A DNA stretch of 64,000 nucleotides from positions 20,829 through 84,828 of the forward strand of contig VZQC01011018.1 of the NCBI GenBank assembly GCA_009823505.1, read 5' to 3'. Shown here in pieces: positions 22,276 through 33,038 of this stretch. The notes under the pieces were generated by a model. It was not told where the DNA came from. It searched no databases and saw only the letters and a list, made by a program, of their open reading frames with translations. The stretch is from Rhizomys pruinosus. Lineage: Eukaryota > Chordata > Mammalia > Rodentia > Spalacidae. Each line of letters starts with the position of its first letter. The first letter of the stretch is position 1. A program made the position numbers and the translations under genes.

Positions 22276-22803
22276 TGTTGGACTCAAACTGCCACACTCA
22301 CAAAATTAACCAACGAGGGGCCACAGATTAATATGAAATTTATTTAATTTGCTGGTGCACCAGAACCCAATTAAGAAAACTGACAAATCAAGAGAGCCAA
22401 TTGTGGATGTGTCAGAGATGCAACCCATTCCATGCAGGGATGAGCACGACCCTGACTGTCTGTTACAGAGAACTTTTAAAGCCAAAGCCACAAACTAGAG
22501 GAACTTGGTGACATCATACATACACAATTGCAAGGCTATAGAAACACAATGCAAGCAGTGGGGACCTTTAAGCTGATTGGTTGTGTTTAGCAGTGTGAAG
22601 TCCCTTGGAGAGGAATGGGCTTCTTAGGGGGTGGGAAGCACTCCTACAGGGCTGGGAAAGTTCATCCTGACCTCAGGGAGCTCTGGGAACTAATAACTCA
22701 AGGTGGGAGGGAGTAACTATGGGAATCAGACCTGCTTCAACTAGAGAGTTGCTCCTGCATGGTTAACCCTTTTTATTAACTTCTTTCTGACCTGGTACTA
22801 ACA
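22276..22803 (-). repeat. 5' LTR of the tRNA-Gln provirus
   Basis: 528 bp, direct repeat of the LTR at 18567-19099. Contains the gagcacg-a/a-ccc and aacttttaaagccaaagcc blocks shared by both. Confidence 0.9.
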
Positions 22804-22807
22804 GCAT

Positions 22808-23350
22808 GTTTATTCATATTATTTTCCTCTCTGAGCATGTGAAATTTTCTTCCTTGCATGTCACCATTCTGCAAAATTTTGCAGTTTTCTTGTCCATTCT
22901 TGGTGTAGCCAACAATCACAGCTAACTATGACTTTAGTTTCTCAAATGATTCATTGAGATACAATGGATGACCTGTCTGCAACTTGATATTTTACTCTAA
23001 ACAGGTTTGGATTTTCATAGAGCAAAAGACAGTGCAAAAGTACTAGAATTGTTTATTCAACTCCTGTCTCCATCCAGAAAGCACCCATCGATTGTTAAGT
23101 GACTTCCCATGAAGAAGCCGTTTCCTCTGACACTGGGTCTCTCAAGGCAGGAACTTCCACAGCCCTGGCATGGTCAGTGTAATATTTCATGCCTTTGATT
23201 TTCCTCCCCAATAGAAATGAGCTGGGATGACTCTGCCTCACCTCAAGGAGATAATGAGATAATAGTGGCTGGACAGTGGGAGAGAAGGGCACATGTGCAC
23301 CCTCCCCCAAGCAAGTAAATACATATGTTAATCACATCTATTTATTTAAA
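22808..23350. other. Unassigned sequence
   Basis: No gene or recognised repeat. Confidence 0.35.
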
Positions 23351-23420
23351 GTGTGTGTGTGTGTGTGTGAGTGTGTGTGTGTGTTTGTGTGAGTGTGTTT
23401 GTGTGAGTGTGTGTGTGTGT
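23351..23420. repeat. (TG)n microsatellite, interrupted
   Basis: GT-rich run with gagt and tttgt interruptions. Confidence 0.95.
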
Positions 23421-23590
23421 TTGGCATAAGGGAGCATGCACCTTCCAGGGCATGCCTGTACAGGGCAGAGCACAATCTGCCAGAGTTGGTTCTCTCCTTC
23501 CACCACCATTTTGTCCCAGGAATTGATCTCAAGATTGGCAAGCTGGGCAGCAAGCAGCTTTAACTGCTGAGCCATCTTACCAGACCAATT
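23421..23590 (-). repeat. B3-like SINE
   Basis: Reversed B3 pattern with agagttggttctctccttcc, aagattggcaagctgggcag and ctgagccatcttaccag. Confidence 0.75.
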
Positions 23591-23704
23591 TGAAAAAGTG
23601 AAAGAAAGAAAAACAAAAAACAATCTCTCAGAAAATGAGAAAGAACTAATTCTTGGTGGAACATCTGAACTAGCTAAGCACTCTATTGCTCCCCCTCATA
23701 ACAC

Positions 23705-23857
23705 TTTTTTTTGGTCTTTTTTGAGACAGGGTTTCCCTTTAGCCCCAGCTAGCCTAGAACTTACTATGTAGACTAGGCTGGCCTTGAACTCACAGAGATC
23801 TGCCTGCCTCTGCCTCCCAAGTACTGGGATTTAATATCATGCAATACCATGCCTGGC
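23705..23857 (-). repeat. B1 SINE
   Basis: Minus-strand B1: T-rich tail, gagacagggtttccc, then the standard body with moderate divergence. Confidence 0.9.
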
Positions 23858-23879
23858 TCCCTCCTAACACTTAAAAAAA

Positions 23880-24073
23880 ATCTTACTTATTATTGTGTGT
23901 AAGTGCATCCATGTCATGTAATGCCTATAGAGGTCAGAAAAGGGTATTGAATTCCCTGAAACTGGAGTCGTGAGTGGTTATTAGCTTCTGTATGAAGGCT
24001 GGGAACTGAACCTGGGCCCTCTGAAAGAGTGAGCACCCAGTACTCTTAGCCTCTGAATCATCTCTCTAGTCCC
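23880..24073 (-). repeat. B2 SINE, diverged
   Basis: Minus-strand B2 with the aggtcagaaaagggtattga block and ending atctctctagtccc. Confidence 0.8.
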
Positions 24074-24404
24074 AGTGTTTCCAATTTTGAAATAGGCTAA
24101 GTCGAGGTGGAGAGATTCCTGTGCTGAGAGGAACATGCTTCTCAATTCTATTCCCAAATTTGATTACCATCAGGGAGGCTGGCTCTCCAGGGCAGCGCCT
24201 AGACCTTGGTCCGCTGCCTGAGTACTGGGGAAGTGGGCCTTCGCACATCAGGGCAACAGGAGAGGGGACCATGGGGAAAGCTGCAACCACTACCTTCAGG
24301 TAGCCACAAGGCAGCAGAACTAACCACTGGGTATAAAAATATATTAGCAACTGCTTTCTAACTAAAATGTCCAGGTGTCTATTCATAGAAACTATATTAA
24401 TGTG

Positions 24405-24871
24405 AAAATTTTATTGGCCTTTATTTCATGTGTAAGACTGCATTGCCTGTATGTATGTAATTGTACCTGTGTCCTGCAGCACCTGCAGAGGTCATAAGAG
24501 GGCATCGAATCTCCTGGAACTGGATTATGGATAGTTGATAGCTGCCATGAGGGTGCTGGGAACCAAACCCAGGTCCTCTGCAAGAAGTGCTCTTGGGGCT
24601 GGAGAGATGGCTCAGTGGTTAAGAGCACTAACTGCTCTTGCAGAGGACCTGGGTTTGATTCCCAGCATCACATGGCAGCTAAGAACGGTCTTTAACTCCA
24701 GTTCCAGGGGAATCCGACACCCTCTTCTGACCTCCAGGGCACTGCACGACATGGGTGCACCAACCTACATGCAGACAGTACATTCATACACATAAAAAAT
24801 AAATAAATAATTTTTTTAAAAAGCTTAAAAAAAAAGAAGTGCTCTTAATCACTGAGCCATCTCTCCAGCCC
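24405..24871 (-). repeat. B2 SINE split by a younger B2
   Basis: Parts 24405-24594 and 24834-24871 are one older minus-strand B2. They are separated by the plus-strand B2 at 24595-24833. Confidence 0.85.
24595..24833 (+). repeat. B2 SINE nested in older B2
   Basis: Full-length plus-strand B2. Perfect 13-bp duplication aagaagtgctctt at 24582-24594 and 24834-24846. Confidence 0.95.
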
Positions 24872-25208
24872 TGATTAGTGCATTTGACAGAATACTCAGT
24901 AATCTGTTTGTATGAAACTTTTAAACTTCAACTACAACTACAAATCTAGTTGCATGACAATGTAAAATAAGCTTGAAGTCTTTCTACAACTTCTCTCAGA
25001 CCCCACAGTTATCAGATATTAATAAATTGAGAAAATAACAAAAAAAATGTACAGAAGAAAAATTTGTAATAGCCAAATAGCTATGACAAATTAGGATCTT
25101 GAGCATATTCCATTAGAATGAACAACAAAATTATTCCCTGCTTAAGATAAGCAACGGGAACATTCTAAATGGTTTTCGTAGTCATGAAGAAGGAGAAAAA
25201 GTCAGGGA
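24872..25208. other. Unassigned AT-rich sequence
   Basis: Nothing recognised. Confidence 0.35.
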
Positions 25209-25209
25209 A

Positions 25210-25466
25210 GGGGCTGGAGAGATGGATCAGTGGTTAAGAGCACAGACTTCTCTCCTACAGAGGACCCAGGTTCAATTCCCAGCACCCACATGGCAGCTGA
25301 GAACCGACTTTAAGCTAGGTGTCTTTAAGCCAGGTGTCTTTAAGCCAGGTGTCTTTAATCCAGGTGTTGTGACCCACAACTTTAATCCTAGCACCTGGGA
25401 GTCAGAGGCAGACAGATCTCTGGGAGTTCAAGGCCAGCCTGGTCTACAGAGTGAGTTCCAGGCCAG
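25210..25466 (+). mobile_element. Composite B2-B1 SINE with 15-bp tandem repeat at the junction
   Basis: The B2 head (gggctggagagatggatcag through gagaaccga) joins a B1 body (ctttaatcctagcacctggg to gagttccaggccag). The junction holds four tandem copies of ctttaagccaggtgt (25308-25367). An A tail is lacking. cagggaa occurs at both ends (around 25203 and 25464) and may be a short target duplication. Confidence 0.75.
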
Positions 25467-25472
25467 GGAAAA

Positions 25473-25893
25473 TTGGTGATGCATGTGGTGTTTGGCTGCT
25501 TCTTCTGGCTCATGAGGGTCACCCTGTTTTCTGTGTCCTGTGTGTACATCGTCCATAAGTACAAGGGCGAGCTGGAGCATGCAGTGCTGGCTCTGTGCCT
25601 TGTGGTGGTCATCTATTCAAGACAGGGTCCATGGGTGGCTACTGGCACAGCAGCCCCAAAGGCCCAGTCAGCCCCAGTGTGCAGAATAAGCTCGAACGCC
25701 TGGAGAACCAGGTGAGACTGCTCAACGTCCGCCTCCACAGGGTGCTGGAGAGCTGGACTGCTCCAAGGACAAGTGAAGGTCAACTCTCCTGCAGGGTCCG
25801 GGTACCAGCTCTCCATCTCAGAAGACAAAGAGGAAAATGGCAAACCTACCAAACCCCACGCTTCCTCATTGAACCCCAAATCCTCCCAATAAA
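25473..25893 (+). pseudogene. Processed-pseudogene-like sequence, membrane protein with coiled coil, parent unidentified
   Basis: The first frame reads a hydrophobic segment (HVVFGCFFWLMRVTLFSVSC, then VYIVHKYKGELEH) and a second one (AVLALCLVVVIYS). The frame then shifts near 25618 and continues GYWHSSPKGP, and a heptad-like coil KLERLENQVRLLNVRLHRVL, before shifting again into a polar tail ending at TAA 25890. That stop overlaps an AATAAA at 25888. No introns are seen, and codon use is GC-rich unlike the flanks. This is consistent with a frameshifted retrocopy of a small transmembrane/coiled-coil protein. I do not recognise the parent gene. Confidence 0.5.
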
Positions 25894-26198
25894 TTGAGCA
25901 CGGATGGGGTGTCTGCTCTCTCCACCACCCTCCAATCTTAGGACCCATTGAAGAAGGAAGAGATCACTTGTCTACAAAACTACGAAGGTGTTGCTAGTAG
26001 GAAAAGATTTTTTTAAAAAACAAAGGATTTAACCATATTAACTGTGCAGCCAGAGAAATTTATCGGTGCAGAAAACAAAGTTGATTTTTTTTCAAGCATT
26101 TAAATAAATCTTCTGTAAGGTTTTTAAATAAAGGCAGATTGACTTAGAAAAAAATCAGAGATTCTTTCAGACTGATGCTTACTGGGTTTGGAGACATT

Positions 26199-26204
26199 TT
26201 TATT
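26199..26204 (-). terminator. Polyadenylation signal of angiogenin A
   Basis: AATAAA on the minus strand, about 140 bases beyond the stop codon; conserved in unit B. Confidence 0.6.
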
Positions 26205-26342
26205 TACTCAATATGTGCTGTAAACAGGAGACAGAATTTCCAGGTAGCTCACTTTCTGGTCTCTGACAATGAATGCTGCCATCTAGGGTGTGAGGAAGGA
26301 CCACAGGAAAGTGTGCAGCCAGCTCTGGACCAGGCCTGCTGG

Positions 26343-26777
26343 CTACGGACGGATAACAGACTCATTGAAATGGACAGGAAAACCATCTTCACAAGCAATG
26401 ACGAAGTCTCTGAAGTCTGCTGTGGCGCGGTACTGGCATGGAGGCCAGTCATTCCCTCCCCTGTGCTTGCAAGTGGTGACTTGGAATGGAGACTTGCTTA
26501 TTCTCTCCTTGTCTCTGTAAGGCCTTCCATTCTCATCCCCACAGATGGCCCTGATCCTGTCCGAGTTGCCGTAAACAAAGGTGTTGGTGTCTTTGCAGGG
26601 GGAAGTCAGGTGTCGTCTCTCCATCATCCGGTCACAGTATCTGTCATTCTGGCCATTTGGGTTGGGATCATAGTGCTGATCCAGGAAGTGTCTGTACCTG
26701 TACTGAGCCAGGGCTGGTGGGATCACAACCTGACCCAGCATGAAGACCAACAACAACGGGCCCAGACACACCGCCAT
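26343..26777 (-). CDS. Ang: Angiogenin paralog A (secreted RNase A-family ribonuclease)
   Basis: This 144-residue precursor has a 24-residue signal peptide ([10 protein letters not shown]...PPALA) and a 120-residue mature chain starting with Gln. Mature His11, Lys38 (in CKDTNTF, the RNase A signature) and His112 (PVHF) are the catalytic triad. Six cysteines and no fourth disulfide identify angiogenin rather than other RNase A members. Angiogenin is a secreted, weakly ribonucleolytic factor that cleaves tRNA under stress, stimulates rRNA synthesis and vessel growth, and binds RNase inhibitor; this is family knowledge. An in-frame upstream ATG at 26837 lies within the intron. The exon starts at 26795, after a strong pyrimidine tract and CAG acceptor, so the start at 26777 is preferred. 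Mature Arg64 aligns with human Arg66; Phe113-Asn114 replaces the usual Leu-Asp after the catalytic His. The 5' non-coding exons should lie to the right but are not identified. RNase 4 is absent from the window. Confidence 0.95.
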   Translation of the reverse strand: MAVCLGPLLLVFMLGQVVIPPALAQYRYRHFLDQHYDPNPNGQNDRYCDRMMERRHLTSPCKDTNTFVYGNSDRIRAICGDENGRPYRDKERISKSPFQVTTCKHRGGNDWPPCQYRATADFRDFVIACEDGFPVHFNESVIRP

Positions 26778-27129
26778 CTCTTCCAACAGATACTCCTGCC
26801 AAGGGCAAAAGGAGGAGAGGTGGGACCTCAGAACCACATTCCAACGGGCTAAATGGATGGAGACTTTTCTCTCTGATAGGACATCATGAATCAGTTATCC
26901 TCAGTCATCTAAGTCCATCGTTGCTTTGCCCTTCCTCACTAACTCCACTGTCCCAGCCATCTTTCTCTATCCCTTAGGATCACTAAGGATGGCTATCACT
27001 ATTTGCCTGGCTATCACTAATAGCATAACAAAATCTACTCATAATCTTAATCCATTTACCGCTAACTTACAATACAACTAGTGTCACAAACTCTGTAGAT
27101 CCTAGAAAAAAGACCATTAGGCTATACTA

Positions 27130-27245
27130 AGGCCAGGTGTGTAATCCTAAGTCCTAGCTATTTGGGAAGCTGAGGCAAGAGGTTTGCTTGAGTTCAGGAG
27201 TTCCACACCAGGTTGGGCGACACAGAAGTCTCTATCTCAGAAGAA
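27130..27245 (+). repeat. Old 7SL-derived monomer (proto-B1/FAM-like)
   Basis: ggccaggtgtgtaatcctaa, agctatttgggaagctgagg and gcttgagttcaggagttc have the Alu-monomer/proto-B1 pattern, without the B1-specific internal features. Shared with unit B. Confidence 0.6.
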
Positions 27246-28749
27246 AGGAGGAAGAGAACAGAAAAGCAAAGCATGACATGAGAGCTGTATTTCTAGTGAG
27301 CATCTGACATCAATCCACCTTGTCTGTCTCATGATAACCATAGACAAACTTGGTACACTGCCCAAGAAGATCAAAGTATACATTAAGAAAGTTATAATTT
27401 TACAGCACTGAAATAAGGTGCAGCTACAATGTTCTCACCAAGCAAGGATTGTCATTTGTAATAGAATCAAATGACCATATGTTTGGGGATTTACTGAGAA
27501 AGTGATGTGTGAATGCAGAAAAGCAAGTATTCAAACCCGGCCACTGACACAGCAGAGGTGAGTCTGCCTGCTTCAAACTCCTCAAGTTCTTCACACTTAC
27601 AATGTGCTTTCTGTTTCCTGGGTGTGCTTTGTCTTTCTAGTTTTTGGGAAAATGTTGAAATTATCAATTAAGACTCCTGCTTTGTAATGGTCACGTACTG
27701 GCTTCTAATATCTTGTTGTAGAATTTCAGATTCTCAGAGTGAAAGAGAACCTTAAAATCACACAGACTTCTGTCTAGTGCTAGAATCACAGTGTTCAAAA
27801 ATTAGGAAGAGCCATTCAGGACTGTGTATGCCTGTGGGCTGCCTAGTGGGGTCCAGGCAACTGGAAAAAAACACCAAGAACAGGAGCTGGTAATACCCAA
27901 AGGTGCCAGTAGGTGGTAGTGGTGGGTAGGAGTGTTGCCATTCCCCAAGCAGGCTCTTTTCAGGAAAGTGCCAACCTGTATCTTGTACCTGGTAAGAGAG
28001 TAAGAGTTGTGTGGGTTCTGAGCTGGTAGGCCTGTTTCACTTGGTGGGCTTTAGATATTTAGACCAAGAGCACCCCTGGACCCAAGTGCCAAAGCCAAAG
28101 CCACAAACTGCAGGATCTTACTGAGCATTAAGGGCATCACAAAACAAAGATTTGTTTCAGTTTTCACAACTGCTATTTCCAGTCACACCATTACTCATGT
28201 GATCTTGGGCAAACAACTGACTGTTTTTACCTGACAGTGTTTCCTGCTGCTTTGGAACCTACAGCAGAGCAAGGCCCATGTTATTCATCTTGAATCACAG
28301 TGATTGACTCATAATAGACTCTCAATATTGTTCTACTGATTAACTTCATTTTTTACTTCAGGCCCAAGTTTTGTCTTCCACAAAATGAGAGAGTTGCTAG
28401 CTGTGGAAGTCTCAGGGTCCGTGGTTCTCAGTAAGCATAGCACAGCCTTTACCAGTTCTGTTAGCAGAATCCAGCGACAGTGGACTACGGAGGCGAATCT
28501 GTATAAGCTTAGTTGGTGGCACAAGGTGCCAGCTGGAAGAAATAGGTGACCGGGTGGCCTGTGGCTGTGTCTCAATGAAATGCATCTTCCCTTAAGGCTA
28601 GCTGTGTAAGCCAAGCCCACCTGCCATCAATAGGCTAGTACTGCATGGGGCTTTCTGCTCCTAAAAAGGCACTTGCTCTTTGGGATTACTTATTTCAAAT
28701 TTGTAGAATTTTCACACTAGTTTTTATGAAATCAGTTAAGGTTTCTCTG
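27246..28749. other. Upstream/intron region of angiogenin A
   Basis: No additional gene. It contains ccagtaggtggtagt at 27906-27920, one mismatch from the CTCF core, and a minus-strand open frame at 28333-28620 whose 3' part changes in unit B; I regard that frame as non-coding. Confidence 0.4.
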
Positions 28750-28987
28750 CTTATTGTAATCTCAGTTCTCTAAAATACCCAGAATCAAATTCCAGCCAGC
28801 ACAGTATAACCACCATGTCTAATGTCTTCTTATTGTAATCTCAGTTCTCTAAAATACCCAGAATGAAATTCCAGCCAGCACAGTGTGACCACCATGTCTA
28901 ATGTCTTCTTATTGTAATCTCAGTTCTCTAAAATTCACAGAATCAAATTCCAGCCAGCACAGTGTAACCACCATGTCTCATGTCTTC
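28750..28987. repeat. Three 79-bp tandem repeats
   Basis: Units start ttattgtaatctcagttctc at 28751, 28830 and 28909 and end ccaccatgtct-a/c-atgtctt. Near-identical to each other. Unit B has the same three copies. Confidence 0.95.
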
Positions 28988-29324
28988 TCCCTCATGATTT
29001 CCTCACATATTAACTATAAATTTGTTCCCACCCATCCCGGGCCAGATAAAGTATCCGTGTGAGAAAACAAGTTTAAGTTGCATTATTGGTAGTTGGGGTA
29101 TGACCCTGCTTAGGCAAAGGGTGCCTTACTCATAAACACAAATGCATGACTGTTAGATTTCTGTCAGTGGAAATTGTCCCAACTCTTCCATACTCTCTTT
29201 TATCCCTTCTTAAACTAACCCTGTAGTCTTCACAAGACTCCATGTTCTCTTCTCCCACCCACACTGGCAGTGTTTTGTTTCAAGAGATGCATCCAACTTC
29301 ATGTGCCTGGTTGCTGGGTTTCCA

Positions 29325-29460
29325 CCCTCAGTCTAAGTACCTGGGAGGTGGAGGGAAGTGGGTCTCTGAGTTCAAGGTCAGCCTTGTTTACACAGCGAGT
29401 TACAGGCCATCAGGGGCTACATAGTCAGACTCTGTCTGAAACAAAAACAACAACAAAACC
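29325..29460 (+). repeat. Old B1 SINE
   Basis: gtctaagtacctgggaggtg, gagttcaaggtcagccttgt and cagactctgtctgaaac are diverged B1 blocks with an A-rich tail; shared with unit B. Confidence 0.7.
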
Positions 29461-31444
29461 CCAGGTACTGGGGCGATACAGGTTATGTAAGCATTGCTTT
29501 CATAAACATGCTCTGACTTGTCCGTATGTCCGAGAGTAATATCTCCCAAATGGAAACTAACACCCAGTGGCTGGTTCTCATTTACCTCTTTCTTTCTTTC
29601 TTCCCTCAACCTCTCAGCTTACCTTCTTTTGATCTTGGGATATATGTTACTTTGTTTTCAAAGAACATCCAAAAATTTGCTTTCTTAATGAACATTAGAA
29701 GGAAAGAGTGCTGAAAACATACTTTGATTTCTTTCTGTGGATCCACATGCACATATACCTGTAATGGAAGAGATCTGGCGTTTCAGACACCCTTCAGCAA
29801 TGGCTTCCCAGGGAGTCTATCACTACTTAGGTGTCCCCCCCCCCAAGCCTCCATTCCTTTGCTCTCAGTTCCATTCACTTCTCTCTTTCTACACACAAGC
29901 TGTCCCCTAACAAACCTGTTATCATTGTAAACTTTAGACTCTCAGCATTTTCTTTCTAATGCCTGAACTTGGGTCCAGAGTATAAGTGGTTTCACTGAAA
30001 CAGATGAATAGCCAGAAAGACACAGACAGATAAGAACAAACAGAAAAGGGACCACCCAGGAGGAAGGGTCTTACAAGCGTCTGTCAGCTTCCCTCCAATT
30101 GCAGATGGGTCCAGCCTCTTACTCCAAGAGGCAGGTCCCACTGTGTGAACATAAGGACTTCTCTCGGTCTGGTTATATGTAGTGTTCTATGAAGGGTGGG
30201 GAGAGCAGATCGTTACATGGCAGACACACAAACCAAGGGCAGGACCCTGCTTTTGGACAAACAGGGTCATTCATGTTTTTCCTGGGTATGACTGGGTGAA
30301 ACATTAATCCATCTGGTAGTCTGGAAGTTTGTTCTGGGAGGATAAATTTTGATAGGCATGGCATTATGTTCCAAAGCTGCCTCTCTCTGACATTCATGAT
30401 TCTTCTTCCTGCTCATGAAGGGACTGAGATTTCATTGTTCACATTCATAGTGTCAGGATGTGAGTTCCTTAAGCCCATTGAAATGCACAGACACCTAAGA
30501 CCAGGTGGTGCCCAGAATCCTGCTCTACCTGGCCAGTCTTTGGTTATGGAAAAATGGCCCATCTCAGCATACTCAGGAATATTCTGACATTTTGATATGC
30601 CAAAGAAGTATGCAAAGTGCTCTACCCACACCAACTCTCTCTTAATCCCATTCCCACCTTTTCCCTTAAATCTCCAGGCCAGATGCCATTCAACTCTGGG
30701 GCTATGTTTTCCCTGAGCCTAGCCCTGGCTACCCTGAATTGAACTTTGTTCCTGAGAGCCTAAACCTCGTGGTCCTTTATTTTGGGAGAAGTTTGCCATA
30801 TCCTACCACATAGGACAGATCCAAAACATACTATGTCTGATCTTCAGGCAAGCTCCAAAAACTACTATGGAAGAACGTCGTGGACTATGCTTCTTCACCA
30901 CAATTTCAGTGTATCCACATAATTTGGTTCCATGAAAGGATGAGTACACAGATTTCTCAGAACCAGGAAAGTACTTTAAAGGGGTAGGGTAGCAGCTATT
31001 CCTGGCCAGCCACCCACCTCTACTAACCCCAGAAATATCTTTTCCATTTCCTGGGCGATCCTTCCTTTCTTCCTGATCTGCTTACAGAAGACTAAGCCTG
31101 ATTGCCCCATCTTCTGTTCCTTACAACTAATTACAAAATTATCTTCACCATCATGTAACATTGCCATAGCAGTCACTCACAAAGTAGACTCATTGCTTCC
31201 TAGAAAGTCGGGCAAAGTCACCAGGATCAGGATGTATACCCTAGATCTTAACATATTGCACAGCAGGATGCCACACAGTTCCACACTGCCAGCCCTCACC
31301 TACATGGGTGATGGATCTAGAAAATTGTTATCATTTTGTTAAATCTTCAATCCAAGGTTGCCATGCATCCCTCCCCAAGGGTTCAACCTGCCCACATCTG
31401 AGAAGGTGGCAACTAAGGGAAGGCTGCCTGCCAGCAAAACAACT
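29461..31444. other. Unassigned part of unit A
   Basis: Unique-looking sequence conserved with unit B. No coding region is supported; the short open frames are not conserved in frame between the two copies in any consistent way. Confidence 0.4.
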
Positions 31445-31729
31445 ATGCTTGAAATCACCATCATAATTACAATACTCATGTTAGCTTCCCTTGAAGGAAG
31501 TGCTCATATACTTGACAAATATCCATCAGTAGAACCATGGGAAGTAGGCGTTATGTGCATCTGCTTTGTCTATAAGGAAACTCCAGATCAAGCAGTAGAT
31601 GAGACCATGGACTCAAACTTTAGGTCCTTCAATAGCAGGGGGAACATCTACTCATCTCTCCTGACTCAGCTTAGCCACACTTCCTCTGAGTCCTGGCTAA
31701 ACTTCCCCATCCCACCCAGCCCCAAATGA
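31445..31729 (+). CDS. Small open frame with signal-peptide-like start, doubtful
   Basis: 94 codons, beginning MLEITIIITILMLASLEGSA, a hydrophobic, secretion-signal-like segment, followed by a short polar chain with two cysteines. It lies on the strand opposite to angiogenin, 4.7 kb upstream of it. No family is recognised. In unit B a 1-nt deletion right after the hydrophobic segment (gacaaatatcc versus gacaacatcc) destroys the frame. That argues against a selected coding gene, or means the copy in B is dead. Confidence 0.2.
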   Translation: MLEITIIITILMLASLEGSAHILDKYPSVEPWEVGVMCICFVYKETPDQAVDETMDSNFRSFNSRGNIYSSLLTQLSHTSSESWLNFPIPPSPK

Positions 31730-32099
31730 GCTGCCTACTTCTTTATTGGCAGGCTTATGGTGCCTAGTTCAGAGCCCAGTAAGGTGAGCATGGAGCAGGG
31801 GTGCCAAGCTGCTGGCTTCAGGTGCATTGGTTAGATTTCAGTTCTCTCCAGCTGTGTTTGAAAAGCTGGTGAGTTGGCCTAAAGGAAGCCTGTTTGTGTA
31901 AGGGCCCAGTATGCCCTTGGGAAGGGGTTTGTCCTAGTAGAACATGGTGAGAAGCAGAAGAAAAATATAAAAGCCATGGAACTGGAGCAGAGTGGATGGA
32001 GTGGACCTTGTGTGCCATAACATCCACTTTTGAACCAGCTTCCTGGAGGGAACTGAGGTGAAACTGAACAAAAATGAAAGTTGTTTTGTGCATCTTTTC

Positions 32100-32322
32100 A
32101 AAATATTTTATTATTTAATTTTTTGTGTACAAGAGTATTTGCTTGCATGTGGGTAGGTGCACCCATGTGATGTAATGCCCACGGAAGTCAGAAGAGGGCA
32201 TCAGATTGCCTGGAACTGGAGTTACAGATGGCTGTCAGCCACCATGTGGGTGCTGGGAATTGAACCTGGGTCCTCTGCAAGAGCAATCAATGCACATAAC
32301 CACTGAGTTATCTCTCCAGTCC
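32100..32322 (-). repeat. B2 SINE, diverged
   Basis: Minus-strand B2: aatgcccacggaagtcagaa, ggtgctgggaattgaacctg, ending ctccagtcccc. Shared with unit B. Confidence 0.85.
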
Positions 32323-32409
32323 CCTTGTGAAATTATTCTAATATCCAATATGCAGTGAGGAGGCAAAGAAGTTTACTACAGTATTATGTATAGGCATCAT
32401 TGTGATTTT

Positions 32410-32565
32410 GTTTTGGTTTGGTTTTTGGTTTGAGGGACAGGGTCTCCTTATAGCCCCAGCCCGCCTGTAACTCTGTAGACAAGGCTGGCCTTGATCTCAC
32501 AGAGATGAGCCTGCCTCTGCCTCCGGAATGCTGGAACTAAAGGCATGTGCCACCCCACCTGCCAA
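32410..32565 (-). repeat. B1 SINE, diverged
   Basis: Minus-strand B1: gagggacagggtctcc, aaggctggccttgatctc, gcctgcctctgcctcc. Shared with unit B. Confidence 0.8.
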
Positions 32566-32742
32566 CATTGTGGGATTTTAGTTGTTTATCAACATCTAGA
32601 TTTTGCTCCAACATTCCATGTCAGCACTGGTAGTTAAAACGGATTCTTTCTCTAAAACAACAAAATCCCTGAAGGTTGACAGTGAGGGAAACAGGTGGGT
32701 GACAGAATACCCAGTCCACAGGAAACAAGAAGTCCCCTGAAA

Positions 32743-33038
32743 TCTTATCTACCTCAGAAACTGCCACTGATCCTCATCTACTTCCGGGACTTTTGGAGAC
32801 CAGCTGTTGCTCAAGGTAGCCTGTCCTGTTTGAACAAGTGCCTACTGAGAATGAGGTATGTTGACCGCCACCCCCAGAAATTCCCACTAATCTTATCTAC
32901 CCCGGAAACTGCTACTGACCCTCATCTTCCTCCTGGACTTTTGGAGATCAGCTGTTGCTCAAGATAGTCTGTCGTGTTTGAACAAGTGCTTCCAGAGAAT
33001 GAGGTAACTTGACCGCCGCCCCTCCCCCCTCCCACCCA
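32743..33038. repeat. Two 148-bp tandem repeats, possible upstream control region of angiogenin A
   Basis: The unit starting tcttatctacc recurs at 32743 and 32891 and contains gaccagctgttgctcaagg and ctgtttgaacaagtgc blocks. GC-rich sequence follows immediately (33010-33060). It lies about 6.2 kb upstream of the coding exon. Known Ang/Rnase4 genes have distant non-coding first exons, so a promoter role is plausible but unproven. Same arrangement in unit B. Confidence 0.7.

Larger units (their letters stand above)
18567..22803 (-). mobile_element. Complete two-LTR ERV provirus, tRNA-Gln primer type, gag stub only
   Basis: Two LTRs (18567-19099 and 22276-22803) in direct orientation enclose about 3.2 kb. 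Both begin TG and end CA on either strand. Flanks 18563-18566 and 22804-22807 are both GCAT, a 4-bp target duplication as made by class I (gamma-type) ERVs. Read on the minus strand, the PBS TGGAGGTCCCACCGAGAT (22273 to 22256) differs by one base from the complement of the tRNA-Gln 3' end. The polypurine tract AAAAGGGGGAA (19110 to 19100) abuts the 3' LTR. The interior lacks recognisable pol or env; only a gag N-terminus remains. It is far shorter than a ~8-kb provirus, so it is a deleted or non-autonomous (VL30/GLN-like) element. A B1 has inserted at 20120-20278. Confidence 0.9.

Noticed and set aside
26778..26837. Upstream in-frame ATG extending angiogenin A by 20 codons (also 57606-57665 in B)
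   Set aside because: It lies 5' of a strong splice acceptor, and the downstream ATG starts a perfect signal peptide of family-typical length.
26175..26852. Long plus-strand open frames over both angiogenin exons (also 56892-57680)
   Set aside because: Antisense shadows of the ribonuclease coding exon; they run through its 3' UTR and have no family resemblance.
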